In this document: positions 5,885-15,632 of the stretch, piece by piece
Numbering within the stretch: position 1 is the stretch's first letter
How the letters are laid out: each line of letters opens with the position of its first letter
DNA from: CAYMEV01 sp964389675 [NCBI: uncultured Candidatus Sumerlaeota bacterium]
Lineage (GTDB): Bacteria; CAYMEV01
NCBI GenBank assembly: GCA_964389675.1
Contig: CAYMEV010000021.1
Location: 1 to 15,632, forward strand
Direction: 5' to 3'
Length of the DNA stretch: 15,632 nucleotides
Position numbers and translations under genes: made by a program
Notes under the pieces: model-generated
The model's database searches: none
The model's input: only the letters and a program-made list of their open reading frames with translations
Told to the model about the DNA's origin: nothing

Positions 5885-6406
5885 ATGAATAGAACAAAGA
5901 AGGAAATGATTGTAGGGTTGCTAAATCAGGAAGTAAACTCTGCAAAATCAATAATACTGCTTGATTATAAAGGGATTAACGTTGAAAGCATTGAACAGTT
6001 CAGAAAATACTGCCGGACAAATAATGTCAGCTTCAGGGTGGTCAAGAATACACTTTTTCAGCTTGCTATAAAAAATACAGCTTTTTCGTGTCTTGACGAA
6101 TATATTGATGGCCCGGTTTCGATACTCTATTCGAAAGAAGACCCGATTGCACCTGCTAAGGCTATATCCAATTTTGATAAAAAATTGAATAAATTTACCA
6201 TTAAGGCAGGTTCGCTTGACGGAAGGATCATCAGTTCAGAAAAGATTGAAAAGCTGTCAAAACTGCCTTCAAAAGAGGTTCTTTTAGCTCAGCTTATGGG
6301 TGTTTTGAACGGGCCTTCAAGGTCTTTTGTTTCAGTACTGAACCAGACTGTGTCCGGTTTTGTGAACATTTTGAACAACATTAAGAATAAAAAAGAAGAA
6401 AAATAA
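5885..6406 (+). CDS. rplJ: 50S ribosomal protein L10
   Basis: L10 anchors L7/L12 dimers to the ribosome. The 173 residues begin MNRTKKEMIVGLLNQEVNSA and contain ILLDYKGINVESIEQFRKYC and SFRVVKNTLFQLAI, the rRNA/L11-binding region. The C-terminal helix that binds L12 dimers covers about 135-170 (AQLMGVLNGPSRSFVSVLNQ and on). GAGG lies eight bases before the ATG. Just 24 bases separate it from rplA, so the long L10-binding leader known from E. coli and Bacillus cannot fit here; autoregulation, if any, must use another site. Confidence 0.97.
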   Translation: MNRTKKEMIVGLLNQEVNSAKSIILLDYKGINVESIEQFRKYCRTNNVSFRVVKNTLFQLAIKNTAFSCLDEYIDGPVSILYSKEDPIAPAKAISNFDKKLNKFTIKAGSLDGRIISSEKIEKLSKLPSKEVLLAQLMGVLNGPSRSFVSVLNQTVSGFVNILNNIKNKKEEK

Positions 6407-6435
6407 GATAATAATTAGTCTAAGGAGGATATATA

Positions 6436-6828
6436 ATGTCTATTACAAGAGAAGATGTTGTGAAATTTATTGATAACATGACAATCCTGGAAATGTCAGA
6501 GTTTATCAAGGAGCTTGAGGAAAGATATGGCGTAACAGCAGCCGCCCCGGCAGCTGCAGTTGTTGCCCCGGCAGCAGGTGCAGCAGGTGCAGCTGCTGAG
6601 GAAGCCAAGGAAGAGCAGACAGAATTTACTGTCACTCTAAAGGATGTTGGCAAGGATAAACTCAAGGTTATCAAAGAGGTGAGGGCTGCCACAGCGCTTG
6701 GTCTTAAAGAAGCAAAAGCACTGGTTGATACTGCACCTCAGGTTGTTAAAGAGGGAATTCCAAAAGCAGAAGCTGAAGATATCAAAAAGAAATTAGAGGA
6801 AGTAGGAGCAAAGGTAGAAATTAGCTGA
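6436..6828 (+). CDS. rplL: 50S ribosomal protein L7/L12
   Basis: The stalk protein recruits and activates translational GTPases such as EF-Tu. The 130 residues comprise an N-terminal dimerisation and L10-binding domain (about 1-34, starting [20 protein letters not shown]), an Ala-rich hinge (about 35-58, almost only A, P, V and G) and the C-terminal factor-binding domain (about 62-130) with [27 protein letters not shown] (6422-6428) lies seven bases before the ATG, the strongest ribosome binding site in the window, in line with the several copies of L12 needed per ribosome. The hinge includes a short DNA repeat of GCAGCAGGT. Confidence 0.98.
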   Translation: MSITREDVVKFIDNMTILEMSEFIKELEERYGVTAAAPAAAVVAPAAGAAGAAAEEAKEEQTEFTVTLKDVGKDKLKVIKEVRAATALGLKEAKALVDTAPQVVKEGIPKAEAEDIKKKLEEVGAKVEIS

Positions 6829-6873
6829 TTGTCGATTATTGTTATCAAAAAAATTAAAATCTAATAAAAGAAT

Positions 6874-6920
6874 AAGGCCCAGATCCTTCTATAGGAGCAT
6901 TTTCTATGGATTTGGGTCTT
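6874..6920 (+). promoter_or_regulatory. 13-bp hairpin in the rplL-rpoB junction (candidate attenuator or processing site)
   Basis: AAGGCCCAGATCC (6874-6886) pairs over its whole length with GGATTTGGGTCTT (6908-6920), with two G-U pairs and a 21-base loop. It is followed by ATACATTTAT, which is AU-rich but not a true U tract, so partial termination or RNase cleavage is more likely than full termination. The loop exposes AGGAG. Attenuation or RNase III cleavage at this junction is known in E. coli; the mechanism here is inferred. Confidence 0.6.
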
Positions 6921-6941
6921 ATACATTTATATGGGAGATGA
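6906..6941 (+). CDS. Possible 11-codon leader ORF upstream of rpoB
   Basis: An ATG at 6906 lies eight bases after AGGAG (6893-6897, in the hairpin loop) and opens MDLGLIHLYGR, stopping at TGA 6939-6941. Its first codons lie in the 3' arm of the hairpin, so translating it would melt the stem. Its stop overlaps the region of the rpoB ribosome binding site and lies seven bases before the rpoB ATG chosen here, a geometry that suits coupling or re-initiation. The ORF is short and may be chance. Confidence 0.35.
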   Translation: MDLGLIHLYGR

Positions 6942-6948
6942 GATTAGA

Positions 6949-9900
6949 ATGGATGATAAAAGAATAAATCTTGGAATCCTGAAATCAAAGGTCGACATAC
7001 CTGACCTGATAGCTATACAGCGAAAATCATATGCTGATTTTCTGCAGATGGACCTTTTGCCCTCTGAAAGAAAAGATATAGGAATTCAGGGTGTTTTTAA
7101 GTCCATATTTCCTATCAGAGACTTCTCTGAGCTTACTGAACTTAGGTTCATAAGCTATTCTATAGGAAACTGGGAGTGTAATTGCGGGAAGGAAAAGGGC
7201 CTTGAGAACAGAAGGATTAAATGTTCTGTATGCGGCCATCTGAACCAGCCGAAGGTGGGCAGGATAAAAGAATTTACCTGCGAAGGTGATGGATGCAAGG
7301 CTGTAGTTCAGAATACCCTGCCCAAGTGCAGGAAATGTCATTCAAATGTTACCCTTAAGGTCAAATATGACCTTCTGGAATGCAAAGACAGGGGTAAAAC
7401 ATACAGTGCACCAATGAAGATCAAGATACAGCTCCTTATTAATAAAAAGGATGAGGAAAGCGGGGTAGTAGCCCTTGACAGAATGATTGAACAGGAGATT
7501 TACATAGGGGATATACCTCTGATGACCAACAAGGGGACTTTTATAATCAATGGAGCTGAAAGGGTCGTTGTAAGCCAGATACAAAGGTCTTCCGGTATAT
7601 TTTTCTATGCATCAAAGGACAAAAAGACCAGCAGGCTTCATACTGCAAGGATCATTCCATACAGAGGGAGCTGGATAGAGTTTGAATTTGACAAGAAGGG
7701 AATTATATACTGCAGGATCGACAAGAGGAGAAAGATAGTAGCGACCACTCTTCTTAAGGCACTGGGATATGAGAATGATGAAGATATCATCAGGGCAGTC
7801 TATGATATTGAAGAGATAGAGATTGAGGATCAAAGGCCGTATTCAGTACTGGATGAGAAGATACAGTATAACAGAAAGCTTTCTTATGATATTTATGACC
7901 CCAATAAGCCTGACAGCCTTATTTTCAGTGCAGGAGAGGACCTCGATGTTTCGAAGATACAGAAGATGAAATACTATGGTATCAAAAGAATACCTATTGG
8001 CGTGCAGGAGCTCCAGGGGAGGTATTTTGCAGCTGATGCCATTGACGAGGAAACCGGAGAGGTTCTTTATAAAAGCAAAGAAACCATAGATAAACCTGAT
8101 AAATTCATCAAGAATGAGAATATAAAGAAGATCTATCTGGCAAAGACAGATAACCCGAAACTGCAGGACCTTTTATTCCTGACACTGAAAAAGGATGCTA
8201 TCCAGACAAAAGATGAAGCACAGATAGATATATACAGAAGGATCAGACCGGGTGAACCTCCTAATATGGAAGCAGTCAGAGCGACAATAGAAGGAATGTT
8301 CTTTGATATAAACAGGTTTGACCTTGGAGATGTCGGAAGGTTTAAGATTAACCAGAAATTCGGTTTTCAGAATGTTGATGATGATAAGGAAGAGAACAGG
8401 ATACTGAAAAAGGAAGATGTCCTTGAAACAGTTAAATATCTTATATGCCTGTGGAATCGTGAAGGCAGTCCGGATGATATTGACCACCTGGGAAACAGGA
8501 GGGTGCGAAGGGTTGGCGAGATACTTGAGAACCAGTTCAGAGTCGGCCTTGTCCGCATGGAAAGGGTCATAAAGGAAAAACTCAATGTTCAGGATGTTGA
8601 TACAATGGCCCCTCATGATATTATTAATGCAAAGCCTATAATGGGTATTATAAGGGAGTTCTTCGGCTCAAGTCAGCTTTGCCAGTTCATGGACCAGACA
8701 AATCCCCTTGCAGAACTCACTCACAAGAGGAGAATCAGTGCCCTGGGGCCAGGTGGCCTGTCAAGAGACAGAGCAGGCTTTGAGGTTAGAGACGTCCATC
8801 CGACACATTACGGAAGGATATGCCCTATTGAAACCCCTGAAGGGCCCAATATTGGCCTGATCGTATCCCTCAGTACATATGCAAACATTGATAAATACGG
8901 ATTTATACAGACACCATTCTTTAAGGTCAGGAATGGAGAGGTTAAGATACATTACATTATTCTGGATACAGGAGACTCAAAGTTCAAGCCTGATGAGATT
9001 GTTGAAAGGGATAAATTCGATGCAGTTAACCAGAAGCTTATATCAGAAGGCAAGAGGCCTGCAAAAGGTAAAATACATCCATTTTATCTTAATGCGGACC
9101 AGGAGATCAACATGGCTATTGCTCAGGCAAATGCCAGGGTTGATGATTCAGGGAAGCTTCTTGATGATTATATAAGCTGTACAAAAAATGCGAGCTATGT
9201 GCTTATCCCGAGAAAAGAAGTAAATTATATAGATATTTCCCCAAAACAGCTTGTGTCTGTGTCAACTGCGCTTATTCCCTTCCTGGAGCATGATGATGCA
9301 AACAGGGCCCTGATGGGTTCAAATATGCAGAGGCAGGCAGTCCCACTGATCAATGCCGAGGCACCTATTGTCGGCACAGGGATGGAAAAAATGGCCGCTG
9401 AGTCATCAGGTGCCCTTGTGATCTGCAAAAGAAAGGGTATCATCGAGAGCGTCACTGCTGACAGGATAATAGTCAGGATTGCAGAGGATGCGAGGGATAT
9501 TCAGGGCATTTCAGATGATTCAGAGCTTCAAAGCGATTCAAAGATAGATATATATAATCTTCTTAAATTCAAGATGTCCAACCAGAATACCTGCATTAAC
9601 CAGAGGCCGATCGTTACGGCCGGACAGGAGGTCTTTCCGGGGGATATTCTTGCAGACGGGGTATCGACAGAAGGTGGAGAGCTTGCTCTTGGAAAGAACA
9701 TCCTTGTTGCCCTGATGCCCTGGGAAGGATTTAACTATGAAGATGCTATAGTCATGAGTGAGAGGCTTGCAAGGGAAGAAGTATTTACATCCATACATAT
9801 AGAAGAATTTCAGATAGAATGCAGGGATACAAAACTCGGCCCTGAAGAGATAACAGCTGACATCCCCGGAGTAAAGGAACCTCTTCTTAGAAATCTTGAT

Positions 9901-11241
9901 AAGAATGGCATAATAAGGATCGGGGCAAAGGTAAAGCCAGGCGATATTATTGTCGGTAAGGTCACTCCAAAGGGAGAAAGCCAGCTTTCTCCGGAAGAAA
10001 AGCTTCTGAAGGCAATATTTGGAGAAAAGGCAAAGGATGTTAAGAATGCATCGCTTATTTGCCCTCCTGGTGTTGAAGGAACTGTTATTGAGATAAAGGC
10101 CTTTTCAAGGAAGGGTATAGAGCAGGAGGAAGAAAAGACTGAAGAGGAGATTGAGATTCAGAAACTTGAGAAGGACCGCAATGAAGAGCTTAACAATATA
10201 ATAAAAAACACTGAAGATAAACTGAAAAAGGTATATCTCAGGAGAGTCCTCTCTGCCGACCTGATTGACAGCAAAACTTCAGCAGTTCTGATCAAATCCG
10301 GAACCAAGCTTGAAGAAAAGGACCTTGACAGGCTTACAATGGATCATCTCCTGAGCCTTGAAGTGAAGGATTATGAAAAGATCAGGAACCTGGTGGAGGA
10401 GATCAGGAATAACACCGAGGAGCAGCAGCATATAATTCAAACCATCTTTGATTCGAAGATAGCAAAGCTGAGCAAGAGCAGTGAACTTCCTCCCGGGGTT
10501 ATCAAAATAATTAAGGTCTATATTGCAATGAAGAGAAGAATCTCTGCGGGGGACAAGATCGCCGGCAGGCATGGCAATAAGGGTGTTATCTCCATCATAC
10601 TTCCTGAGGAGGATATGCCTTTCCTTCCTGACGGGACCCCGGTTGACTTGGTATTAAACCCGCTTGGTGTCCCTTCAAGAATGAATATTGGCCAGATACT
10701 GGAAGCTCATATAGGCTGGGCGGCAAAAAAGCTGGATATGAAGGTTGCTGTTCCAGTTTTTGAATCACCCGGAGAGGACAGGATTGATGAATACCTGAAG
10801 GAGGCAAATATACATCCAACCGGGCAGACTGCCCTCTATGACGGAAGATCGGGAGACGCTTTTGCAAATACCGTTACTGTCGGATATATGTATATTATGA
10901 AGCTTCATCATCTGGTTGATGAAAAGATGCATGCAAGATCTACCGGCCCATACTCTCTGGTTACCCAGCAGCCTCTGGGAGGAAAAGCACAGTTTGGAGG
11001 CCAAAGGTTCGGAGAGATGGAGGTGTGGGCTCTTGAAGCATACGGAGCTGCTTATAACCTTCAGGAAATGCTGACGGTAAAATCAGACGATGTAGAAGGC
11101 AGAAAAGAGATCTATGAATCTATAGTAAAAGGCAATGTTGAGCTTCTGGCAGGGATACCTGAGTCCTTTTCAGTCCTGCTTAAGGAACTGAAAAGCCTGT
11201 GCCTTGATATGGAATTAATAGAAGAAAATACAAAAAATTGA
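6949..11241 (+). CDS. rpoB: DNA-directed RNA polymerase subunit beta, with Cys-rich insert
   Basis: The catalytic beta subunit is complete here. I place the start at ATG 6949, after GGGAG (6933-6937), giving 1430 residues against 1342 in E. coli; an in-frame ATG at 6931 is possible but lacks a ribosome binding site. The rifampicin region (about 572-600) reads SSQLCQFMDQTNPLAELTH, keeping the Gln, Asp, His, Arg and Ser drug contacts, with Cys578 and Thr584 at variable positions. The hallmarks VRDVHPTHYGRICPIETPEG and KIAGRHGNKGVIS are present. Two inserts enlarge it. Residues about 76-140 carry eight cysteines in the protrusion region, forming two likely zinc ribbons. Residues about 1052-1180 are a charged coiled-coil-like insert at the position of the proteobacterial SI2. 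The C-terminal clamp region (THY..QPLGGKAQFGGQRFGEMEVWALEAYGA in order) is intact. rpoC follows after 52 bases. Confidence 0.98.
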   Translation: MDDKRINLGILKSKVDIPDLIAIQRKSYADFLQMDLLPSERKDIGIQGVFKSIFPIRDFSELTELRFISYSIGNWECNCGKEKGLENRRIKCSVCGHLNQPKVGRIKEFTCEGDGCKAVVQNTLPKCRKCHSNVTLKVKYDLLECKDRGKTYSAPMKIKIQLLINKKDEESGVVALDRMIEQEIYIGDIPLMTNKGTFIINGAERVVVSQIQRSSGIFFYASKDKKTSRLHTARIIPYRGSWIEFEFDKKGIIYCRIDKRRKIVATTLLKALGYENDEDIIRAVYDIEEIEIEDQRPYSVLDEKIQYNRKLSYDIYDPNKPDSLIFSAGEDLDVSKIQKMKYYGIKRIPIGVQELQGRYFAADAIDEETGEVLYKSKETIDKPDKFIKNENIKKIYLAKTDNPKLQDLLFLTLKKDAIQTKDEAQIDIYRRIRPGEPPNMEAVRATIEGMFFDINRFDLGDVGRFKINQKFGFQNVDDDKEENRILKKEDVLETVKYLICLWNREGSPDDIDHLGNRRVRRVGEILENQFRVGLVRMERVIKEKLNVQDVDTMAPHDIINAKPIMGIIREFFGSSQLCQFMDQTNPLAELTHKRRISALGPGGLSRDRAGFEVRDVHPTHYGRICPIETPEGPNIGLIVSLSTYANIDKYGFIQTPFFKVRNGEVKIHYIILDTGDSKFKPDEIVERDKFDAVNQKLISEGKRPAKGKIHPFYLNADQEINMAIAQANARVDDSGKLLDDYISCTKNASYVLIPRKEVNYIDISPKQLVSVSTALIPFLEHDDANRALMGSNMQRQAVPLINAEAPIVGTGMEKMAAESSGALVICKRKGIIESVTADRIIVRIAEDARDIQGISDDSELQSDSKIDIYNLLKFKMSNQNTCINQRPIVTAGQEVFPGDILADGVSTEGGELALGKNILVALMPWEGFNYEDAIVMSERLAREEVFTSIHIEEFQIECRDTKLGPEEITADIPGVKEPLLRNLDKNGIIRIGAKVKPGDIIVGKVTPKGESQLSPEEKLLKAIFGEKAKDVKNASLICPPGVEGTVIEIKAFSRKGIEQEEEKTEEEIEIQKLEKDRNEELNNIIKNTEDKLKKVYLRRVLSADLIDSKTSAVLIKSGTKLEEKDLDRLTMDHLLSLEVKDYEKIRNLVEEIRNNTEEQQHIIQTIFDSKIAKLSKSSELPPGVIKIIKVYIAMKRRISAGDKIAGRHGNKGVISIILPEEDMPFLPDGTPVDLVLNPLGVPSRMNIGQILEAHIGWAAKKLDMKVAVPVFESPGEDRIDEYLKEANIHPTGQTALYDGRSGDAFANTVTVGYMYIMKLHHLVDEKMHARSTGPYSLVTQQPLGGKAQFGGQRFGEMEVWALEAYGAAYNLQEMLTVKSDDVEGRKEIYESIVKGNVELLAGIPESFSVLLKELKSLCLDMELIEENTKN
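7174..7368 (+). other. Two-zinc-ribbon insert within the beta subunit
   Basis: This segment encodes beta residues about 76-140. Cysteines sit at 77, 79, 92, 95 (CxC-x12-CxxC) and 111, 116, 127, 130 (Cx4C-x10-CxxC). It interrupts the conserved stretch that in E. coli runs from YRLGEP to ECQIRGVTYSAP; the flanks here are ISYSIGNW and LLECKDRGKTYSAP. The first set matches the spacing of the beta' zinc domain (C71, C73, C86, C89 in this window's rpoC). Confidence 0.85.
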
Positions 11242-11293
11242 TAATAGAACTATTTTTTTCTGCGAAAAGCGAAATGAATAGGGAGGGTGAAAT

Positions 11294-14200
11294 TTGAGTA
11301 TATCATTGAATCCAAGAAAGAAAAAATCAAAATCCTTAGACAATATTCAGGCGATGAGGATCAGGATAGCTTCCCCTGAGAAGATACTGTCCTGGTCTCA
11401 CGGAGAGGTTAAGAAACCTGAGACGATAAACTACAGGACATTTAAGCCAGAACCTGATGGTCTGTTCTGTGAAAAGATCTTTGGCCCCAATAAAGATTTT
11501 GAATGCGCCTGCGGCAGATATAAAAGAATGAAGAATGAGGGTGTTGTATGTGAGAAGTGCGGCGTAGAGATCACCAGGTCAAGCGTCAGGAGGGAACGAT
11601 TAGGACATATAAAGCTTGCAAGCCCTGTTTCCCACATCTGGTTTTTCAAAGGCATGCCGAGCATTATATCCCTTATGCTTAATACTTCGATAAGGGACCT
11701 TGAAGCTGTGCTTTACTTTGAAAAATACATTGTTGTGGATCCTGGAGATACCACTATTACGAAGCTTAATAAATGCCAGCTGCTTACTGAGGCAGAGGTC
11801 AGGGAGAAAAAGCTGTCTGTCGGAAATATTTTCAGGGCAGAGATGGGTGCCGGGGCGATCAAGGAGATCCTGAAGGGTATTGACCTTGAAGAGGCAAAAA
11901 AGGATCTCAGCAAGGAGATGAAGAACGAAAAGGGCTCAGACCAGAGAAGAAGGAAAGCTACAAAAAGGCTTAAGATAATAGAAGGCTTTTTAAGTTCAGG
12001 AAATAAGCCTGAATGGATGATACTGGAATATATCCCTGTAATTCCTTCCGAGCTGAGGCCTCTGGTAGCACTTGACGGCGGAAGATTTGCGACAAGCGAC
12101 CTCAACGACCTCTACAGAAGGGTCATAAACAGGAATAACAGGCTTAAGAGGCTTATTGAGCTTAAGGCTCCGGAGATAATACTGAGAAATGAAAAAAGGA
12201 TGCTTCAGGAGGCGGTGGATGCCCTGTTTGATAATGGGCGGAGAGGAAAGGTCCTGAAGGGAGCAAACAAAAGGCCCCTGAAGTCTCTGAGTGATACTCT
12301 GAAAGGAAAGCAGGGCAGGTTCAGGCAGAACCTGCTTGGAAAAAGGGTGGATTATTCAGGAAGGAGTGTCATAGTTGTCGGCCCCAGGCTTAGCCTGTAT
12401 GAATGCGGGCTTCCGAAAAAGATGGCTTTGGAGCTTTTTAAGCCTTTTGTTCTCGAAAAACTTAGAAAATCAGAAAAGATCGCTACGCCGAATATAAGAA
12501 GCGCGCTGGCTGAGATCGACAAAGCTTCTGATATAGTCTGGGATATCCTGGACGATGTTATAAAGGAGCACCCTGTTCTGCTTAACAGGGCCCCAACTCT
12601 TCACAGGCTTGGCATACAGGCTTTTCAGCCGAAGCTTGTCGAGGGTAAGGCGATAAGGCTTCATCCACTCGTCTGTTTTGCCTTTAACGCAGACTTTGAC
12701 GGAGACCAGATGGCGGTCCATCTGCCCCTTTCAATAGAGGCAGTTGCTGAAGCGAGGGTCCTTATGCTCTCATCGCAGAACCTGCTCTCGCCTGCAAATG
12801 GAAATCCCATAACATTCCCGTCTCAGGACATGATACTCGGACTTTATTATCTTACAAAGGGTATGGCAGAACAGCAGGGTGAAGGAATGATATTTGCTGA
12901 TTATGATGAAGTGAAATTTGCTCTGGATAATAAAAAGTTAAATGTGCTTACGAGGATAAAATTCAGGTACAGCGGGAAATATCTGGAGACCAGAATGCTT
13001 GCTGAGAATCAGGAATTAAGTGATGGCATTGAAAAAGAGCTTAATAATCAGCTTATTCAAACTACGGTAGGCAGGGTCCTGCTGAACGAATCCCTGCCGG
13101 ATTCCATACCGTATATAAATACTGTCCTGAAGAAAAAAAGGCTTTCAGCCCTTGTGGCAATGATAGTAAAAAGATGCAGCCATAATGATGTCGTTAAATC
13201 TCTGGATATAATCAAGGAGCTTGGTTTTCACTATTCTACAGTTGCAGGTATATCAATATCCATCAAGGATGTTATCATACCTGAAAATAAGCATGATCTT
13301 ATAAAAGATGCCGAGAAGAAGGTGGCCAGGATAGAGAGAGAAAGAGCAAAAGGGCTCCTTACTGAAAGCGAGAGAAGCAATAATATCATTGATATATGGA
13401 CAGAAGTGAAGGAGAAGGTCTCGAGAGAGCTTATGACCTCCCTGAAAGAATCTGAAACAAGGCTGAAGAAATTTAATCCTCTTTATATAATGCTTGATTC
13501 AGGTTCAAGGGGTTCACAGCTTCAGATAAGCCAGCTTGCAGGAATGAGGGGGCTGATGGCAAAACCATCCGGAGAAATCATAGAAACCCCTATTACAGCA
13601 AATTTCAGGGAAGGGCTTAATGTGATCCAGTATTTCATCAGTACGCATGGTGCAAGAAAGGGGCTTGCTGATACAGCTATTAAAACTGCAGACTCAGGCT
13701 ACCTGACAAGAAAGCTGGTTGATGTTTCTCAGGATGTTGTAGTGAGCGAGAATGACTGCGGAACCATAGAGGGTATTAAGGTAAGCTCAATAGTCGAAAG
13801 CGGGACAATCATCGAGCATCTCTCAGACAGGATATTTGGGAGGGTTGCGCTTGAGGATATTAAAAATCCGTATACCGGTGAAATCATTGTTAAATCCAAT
13901 GAGATAATAGATGCTGATGCTGTTAAAAAGATTAATGACACAAATATTGACAGGATCAAGATAAGGAGTGTACTGACATGCCTTTCTGAAAAGGGTGTAT
14001 GCTCCAGATGCTATGGTATGGACCTTTCAACAGGAAAGCTTGTTGAAGAGGGTGAAGCTGTCGGTATTATAGCAGCCCAGTCAATAGGCGAACCAGGGAC
14101 CCAGCTTACCATGAGGACTTTCCATATCGGTGGTATTGCCAGCAAGGATGTTATAAGGACACATCATATAGCATCAGCAGACGGAAAGGTAATATTTGAG

Positions 14201-15632
14201 AATCTCAGGTTCGTTGAAAGGAAGGTACAGTCGGGTACAGAACTGGTCGCACTTTCAAGGAAAGGAGTTCTCCTTATTGAAGACGAATACGGGAAAATAG
14301 TGGATAAAAAGCCAATAGCCTATGGAACGAAGATATATGTAAAAGAGGGCGATTATGTAGAAAAGGGCTTCAAGCTGGCTGAGTTTGATATCCATTCGAC
14401 TCCGATAATTGCTGAAACATCCGGAATAATCAAGTATCACGACATTGTTGACGGGCAGACCCTCAGGGAGGAATGGGACGAGGTCTCAAACAGGAAAACA
14501 AAGGTTATTGTTGAATCAAAATCTGAGGATATGCAGCCCTATATCCTGATAAGAAAAGATAATGAAAGAACCTATATAAAGGCGAAAGCAAGCGGGATAG
14601 TCAGGCTGAAACATAAGGTTAAAGCAAAGGGTATGAAATCTGCTCCTTTTATTTCCATTGAAGACAGCGTTAAAAAGAATGAAATTTCAGAGACAGAGAT
14701 TCATTTCAACTATGAGCCTGTCGTAAAGGAGGGCGATTTTGTAAAAGCCGGTGACAATATTGCTGAAGAGCTTTTCAATATTTTCATACCTCTTCATTCT
14801 CACCTTGCATTGAATGATGGAGACAGGGTTGAACCCGGGGATATAATTGCGAAAATACCGAGGGAAATGACAAAAACAAAGGATATTACCGGAGGTCTTC
14901 CAAGAATAGTTGAGCTTTTTGAGGCAAGAAAACCCAAAGAATGTGCAGTTTTGAGTGAAATTGAAGGGACTGTCAGGATTGCTGAGGGTATGGTTAAGGG
15001 AAACAGGATTGTGAAGGTTGAATCTGATGATAAGAAGGATATAAAGAAGTATGAAATCCCAAAAACAGCTAATCTCCAGGTCCGTGAAGGTGAGCATGTT
15101 TTTGCAGGTGAAGAGCTGACGGATTATCCTGCAAATCCGCATGATATACTGAGTATCCTGGGAGAAAAAGAACTTGCCAAGTTTCTGGTAAAAGAGATTC
15201 AGAAGGTCTATAAACTTCAGAATGTTGATATCAACGACAAGCATATAGAGATAATAGTAAGGCAGATGATCAAAAAGGTGGAGATAGAGCTTATAGGCGA
15301 TTCCGGTTTCCTTTATGGAGAAAGGGTGAATAAACAGCTCTACAGGAAGGTCAACGAAGAGCTTATGAAGGAAGGAAAGAAGCTGGCATCAGGCAAGCCG
15401 GTACTTATGGGTGTTACGAAGGCTTCTCTTGCATCAGACAGCTTCATAGCATCAGCAAGTTTTCAGGATACGACCAGAGTACTGACCCAGGCTTCCATTA
15501 TGGGTGAGACTGATCATCTGAACGGCCTTAAAGAAAATATTGTAATAGGAAAGCTGATCCCAGCCGGAACGGGGTTCAAGAAATATAAAAAGATAGACAT
15601 AGCTGTCCCACATATAGCTGATGATCTTTTCA
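11294..15632 (+). CDS. rpoC: DNA-directed RNA polymerase subunit beta', 3' end off window
   Basis: The start is a TTG (11294), seven bases after GGGAGG (11281-11286), giving [19 protein letters not shown]. The window holds 1446 codons and ends a few residues short of the expected C-terminus, after [20 protein letters not shown] and LIPAGTGF. The first zinc domain has C71, C73, C86 and C89. The catalytic loop NADFDGDQ has Asp467, Asp469 and Asp471 binding the active-site Mg. The bridge helix and trigger loop region [20 protein letters not shown] is intact. The second zinc site uses C822, C896, C903 and C906. After [16 protein letters not shown] comes a long insert of barrel-like repeats ([40 protein letters not shown]), as in the SI3 region of Gram-negative beta'. 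It pairs with beta to form the active centre and is co-transcribed with rpoB. Confidence 0.98.
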   Translation, partial: MSISLNPRKKKSKSLDNIQAMRIRIASPEKILSWSHGEVKKPETINYRTFKPEPDGLFCEKIFGPNKDFECACGRYKRMKNEGVVCEKCGVEITRSSVRRERLGHIKLASPVSHIWFFKGMPSIISLMLNTSIRDLEAVLYFEKYIVVDPGDTTITKLNKCQLLTEAEVREKKLSVGNIFRAEMGAGAIKEILKGIDLEEAKKDLSKEMKNEKGSDQRRRKATKRLKIIEGFLSSGNKPEWMILEYIPVIPSELRPLVALDGGRFATSDLNDLYRRVINRNNRLKRLIELKAPEIILRNEKRMLQEAVDALFDNGRRGKVLKGANKRPLKSLSDTLKGKQGRFRQNLLGKRVDYSGRSVIVVGPRLSLYECGLPKKMALELFKPFVLEKLRKSEKIATPNIRSALAEIDKASDIVWDILDDVIKEHPVLLNRAPTLHRLGIQAFQPKLVEGKAIRLHPLVCFAFNADFDGDQMAVHLPLSIEAVAEARVLMLSSQNLLSPANGNPITFPSQDMILGLYYLTKGMAEQQGEGMIFADYDEVKFALDNKKLNVLTRIKFRYSGKYLETRMLAENQELSDGIEKELNNQLIQTTVGRVLLNESLPDSIPYINTVLKKKRLSALVAMIVKRCSHNDVVKSLDIIKELGFHYSTVAGISISIKDVIIPENKHDLIKDAEKKVARIERERAKGLLTESERSNNIIDIWTEVKEKVSRELMTSLKESETRLKKFNPLYIMLDSGSRGSQLQISQLAGMRGLMAKPSGEIIETPITANFREGLNVIQYFISTHGARKGLADTAIKTADSGYLTRKLVDVSQDVVVSENDCGTIEGIKVSSIVESGTIIEHLSDRIFGRVALEDIKNPYTGEIIVKSNEIIDADAVKKINDTNIDRIKIRSVLTCLSEKGVCSRCYGMDLSTGKLVEEGEAVGIIAAQSIGEPGTQLTMRTFHIGGIASKDVIRTHHIASADGKVIFENLRFVERKVQSGTELVALSRKGVLLIEDEYGKIVDKKPIAYGTKIYVKEGDYVEKGFKLAEFDIHSTPIIAETSGIIKYHDIVDGQTLREEWDEVSNRKTKVIVESKSEDMQPYILIRKDNERTYIKAKASGIVRLKHKVKAKGMKSAPFISIEDSVKKNEISETEIHFNYEPVVKEGDFVKAGDNIAEELFNIFIPLHSHLALNDGDRVEPGDIIAKIPREMTKTKDITGGLPRIVELFEARKPKECAVLSEIEGTVRIAEGMVKGNRIVKVESDDKKDIKKYEIPKTANLQVREGEHVFAGEELTDYPANPHDILSILGEKELAKFLVKEIQKVYKLQNVDINDKHIEIIVRQMIKKVEIELIGDSGFLYGERVNKQLYRKVNEELMKEGKKLASGKPVLMGVTKASLASDSFIASASFQDTTRVLTQASIMGETDHLNGLKENIVIGKLIPAGTGFKKYKKIDIAVPHIADDLF

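Noticed and set aside
6541-6605. GCAGCAGGT-type repeat as a repeat element
   Set aside because: It encodes the normal Ala-rich hinge of L7/L12.
6931-6948. Upstream ATG for rpoB
   Set aside because: No ribosome binding site precedes it and it lies within the putative leader ORF; ATG 6949 has GGGAG upstream. It remains possible, so rpoB could be six residues longer.
8656-8745. Rifampicin-resistance allele in rpoB
   Set aside because: The substitutions (Cys578, Thr584, Ala588, Leu590) are at naturally variable sites; the main drug-contact residues Gln, Asp, His, Arg and Ser are kept.
14687-15244. 185-codon minus-strand ORF
   Set aside because: It lies wholly inside conserved rpoC on the other strand, and its protein is Cys/Phe/Ile-rich shadow sequence with no family resemblance.
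1-15632. CRISPR array, insertion sequence or riboswitch
   Set aside because: No regularly spaced repeats, no transposase-like ORF with terminal inverted repeats, and no recognisable riboswitch core were found by eye.

Overview
The window looks like chromosomal core sequence from an AT-leaning diderm bacterium. It carries the classic tRNA-tuf-rpmG-tRNA-secE-nusG-rplKAJL-rpoBC block on the + strand. The beta subunit has a long charged insert before its C-terminal region, like the proteobacterial beta SI2. The beta' subunit has barrel-like inserts after the conserved [16 protein letters not shown] segment. Together with candidate type III secretion (T3SS) genes, these hint at a Gram-negative lineage, possibly PVC-like (Lentisphaerota or Chlamydiota relatives). 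This placement is inference from memory of protein style; no phylogeny was run. Arginine is encoded almost only by AGG/AGA in the highly expressed genes.

Layout. Positions 1-549 (minus strand) hold the N-terminal 183 codons of a XerC/XerD-type tyrosine recombinase, cut by the window edge. After a divergent 207-bp gap, 757-1835 is a tight three-gene + strand operon. It encodes a small helical protein resembling T3SS inner-rod/needle subunits, a TPR protein resembling T3SS chaperones, and an unrecognised 108-residue protein. An AT-rich hairpin with a T tract follows, then candidate promoters, then tRNA-Tyr, tRNA-Gly and tRNA-Thr leading into tuf (EF-Tu), rpmG (L33), tRNA-Trp, secE and nusG. Next come the L11, L1, L10 and L7/L12 genes, then rpoB (complete) and rpoC (complete except for its last few codons, off the right edge).

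How it works together. The block supplies tRNAs and EF-Tu to elongation, the L10-L12 stalk that recruits EF-Tu, SecE for the translocon, NusG linking polymerase to the ribosome, and the two large RNA polymerase subunits. The rplL-rpoB junction holds a 13-bp hairpin and a possible 11-codon leader ORF whose stop codon lies just before the rpoB start.

Most unusual points: (i) a Cys-rich insert in the beta subunit whose first four cysteines have exactly the spacing of the beta' N-terminal zinc-binding domain; (ii) the T3SS-like mini-operon beside the translation cluster; (iii) the rpoB leader hairpin/ORF; (iv) a SecE with an extra C-terminal membrane segment; (v) an EF-Tu with Gln next to the catalytic His.
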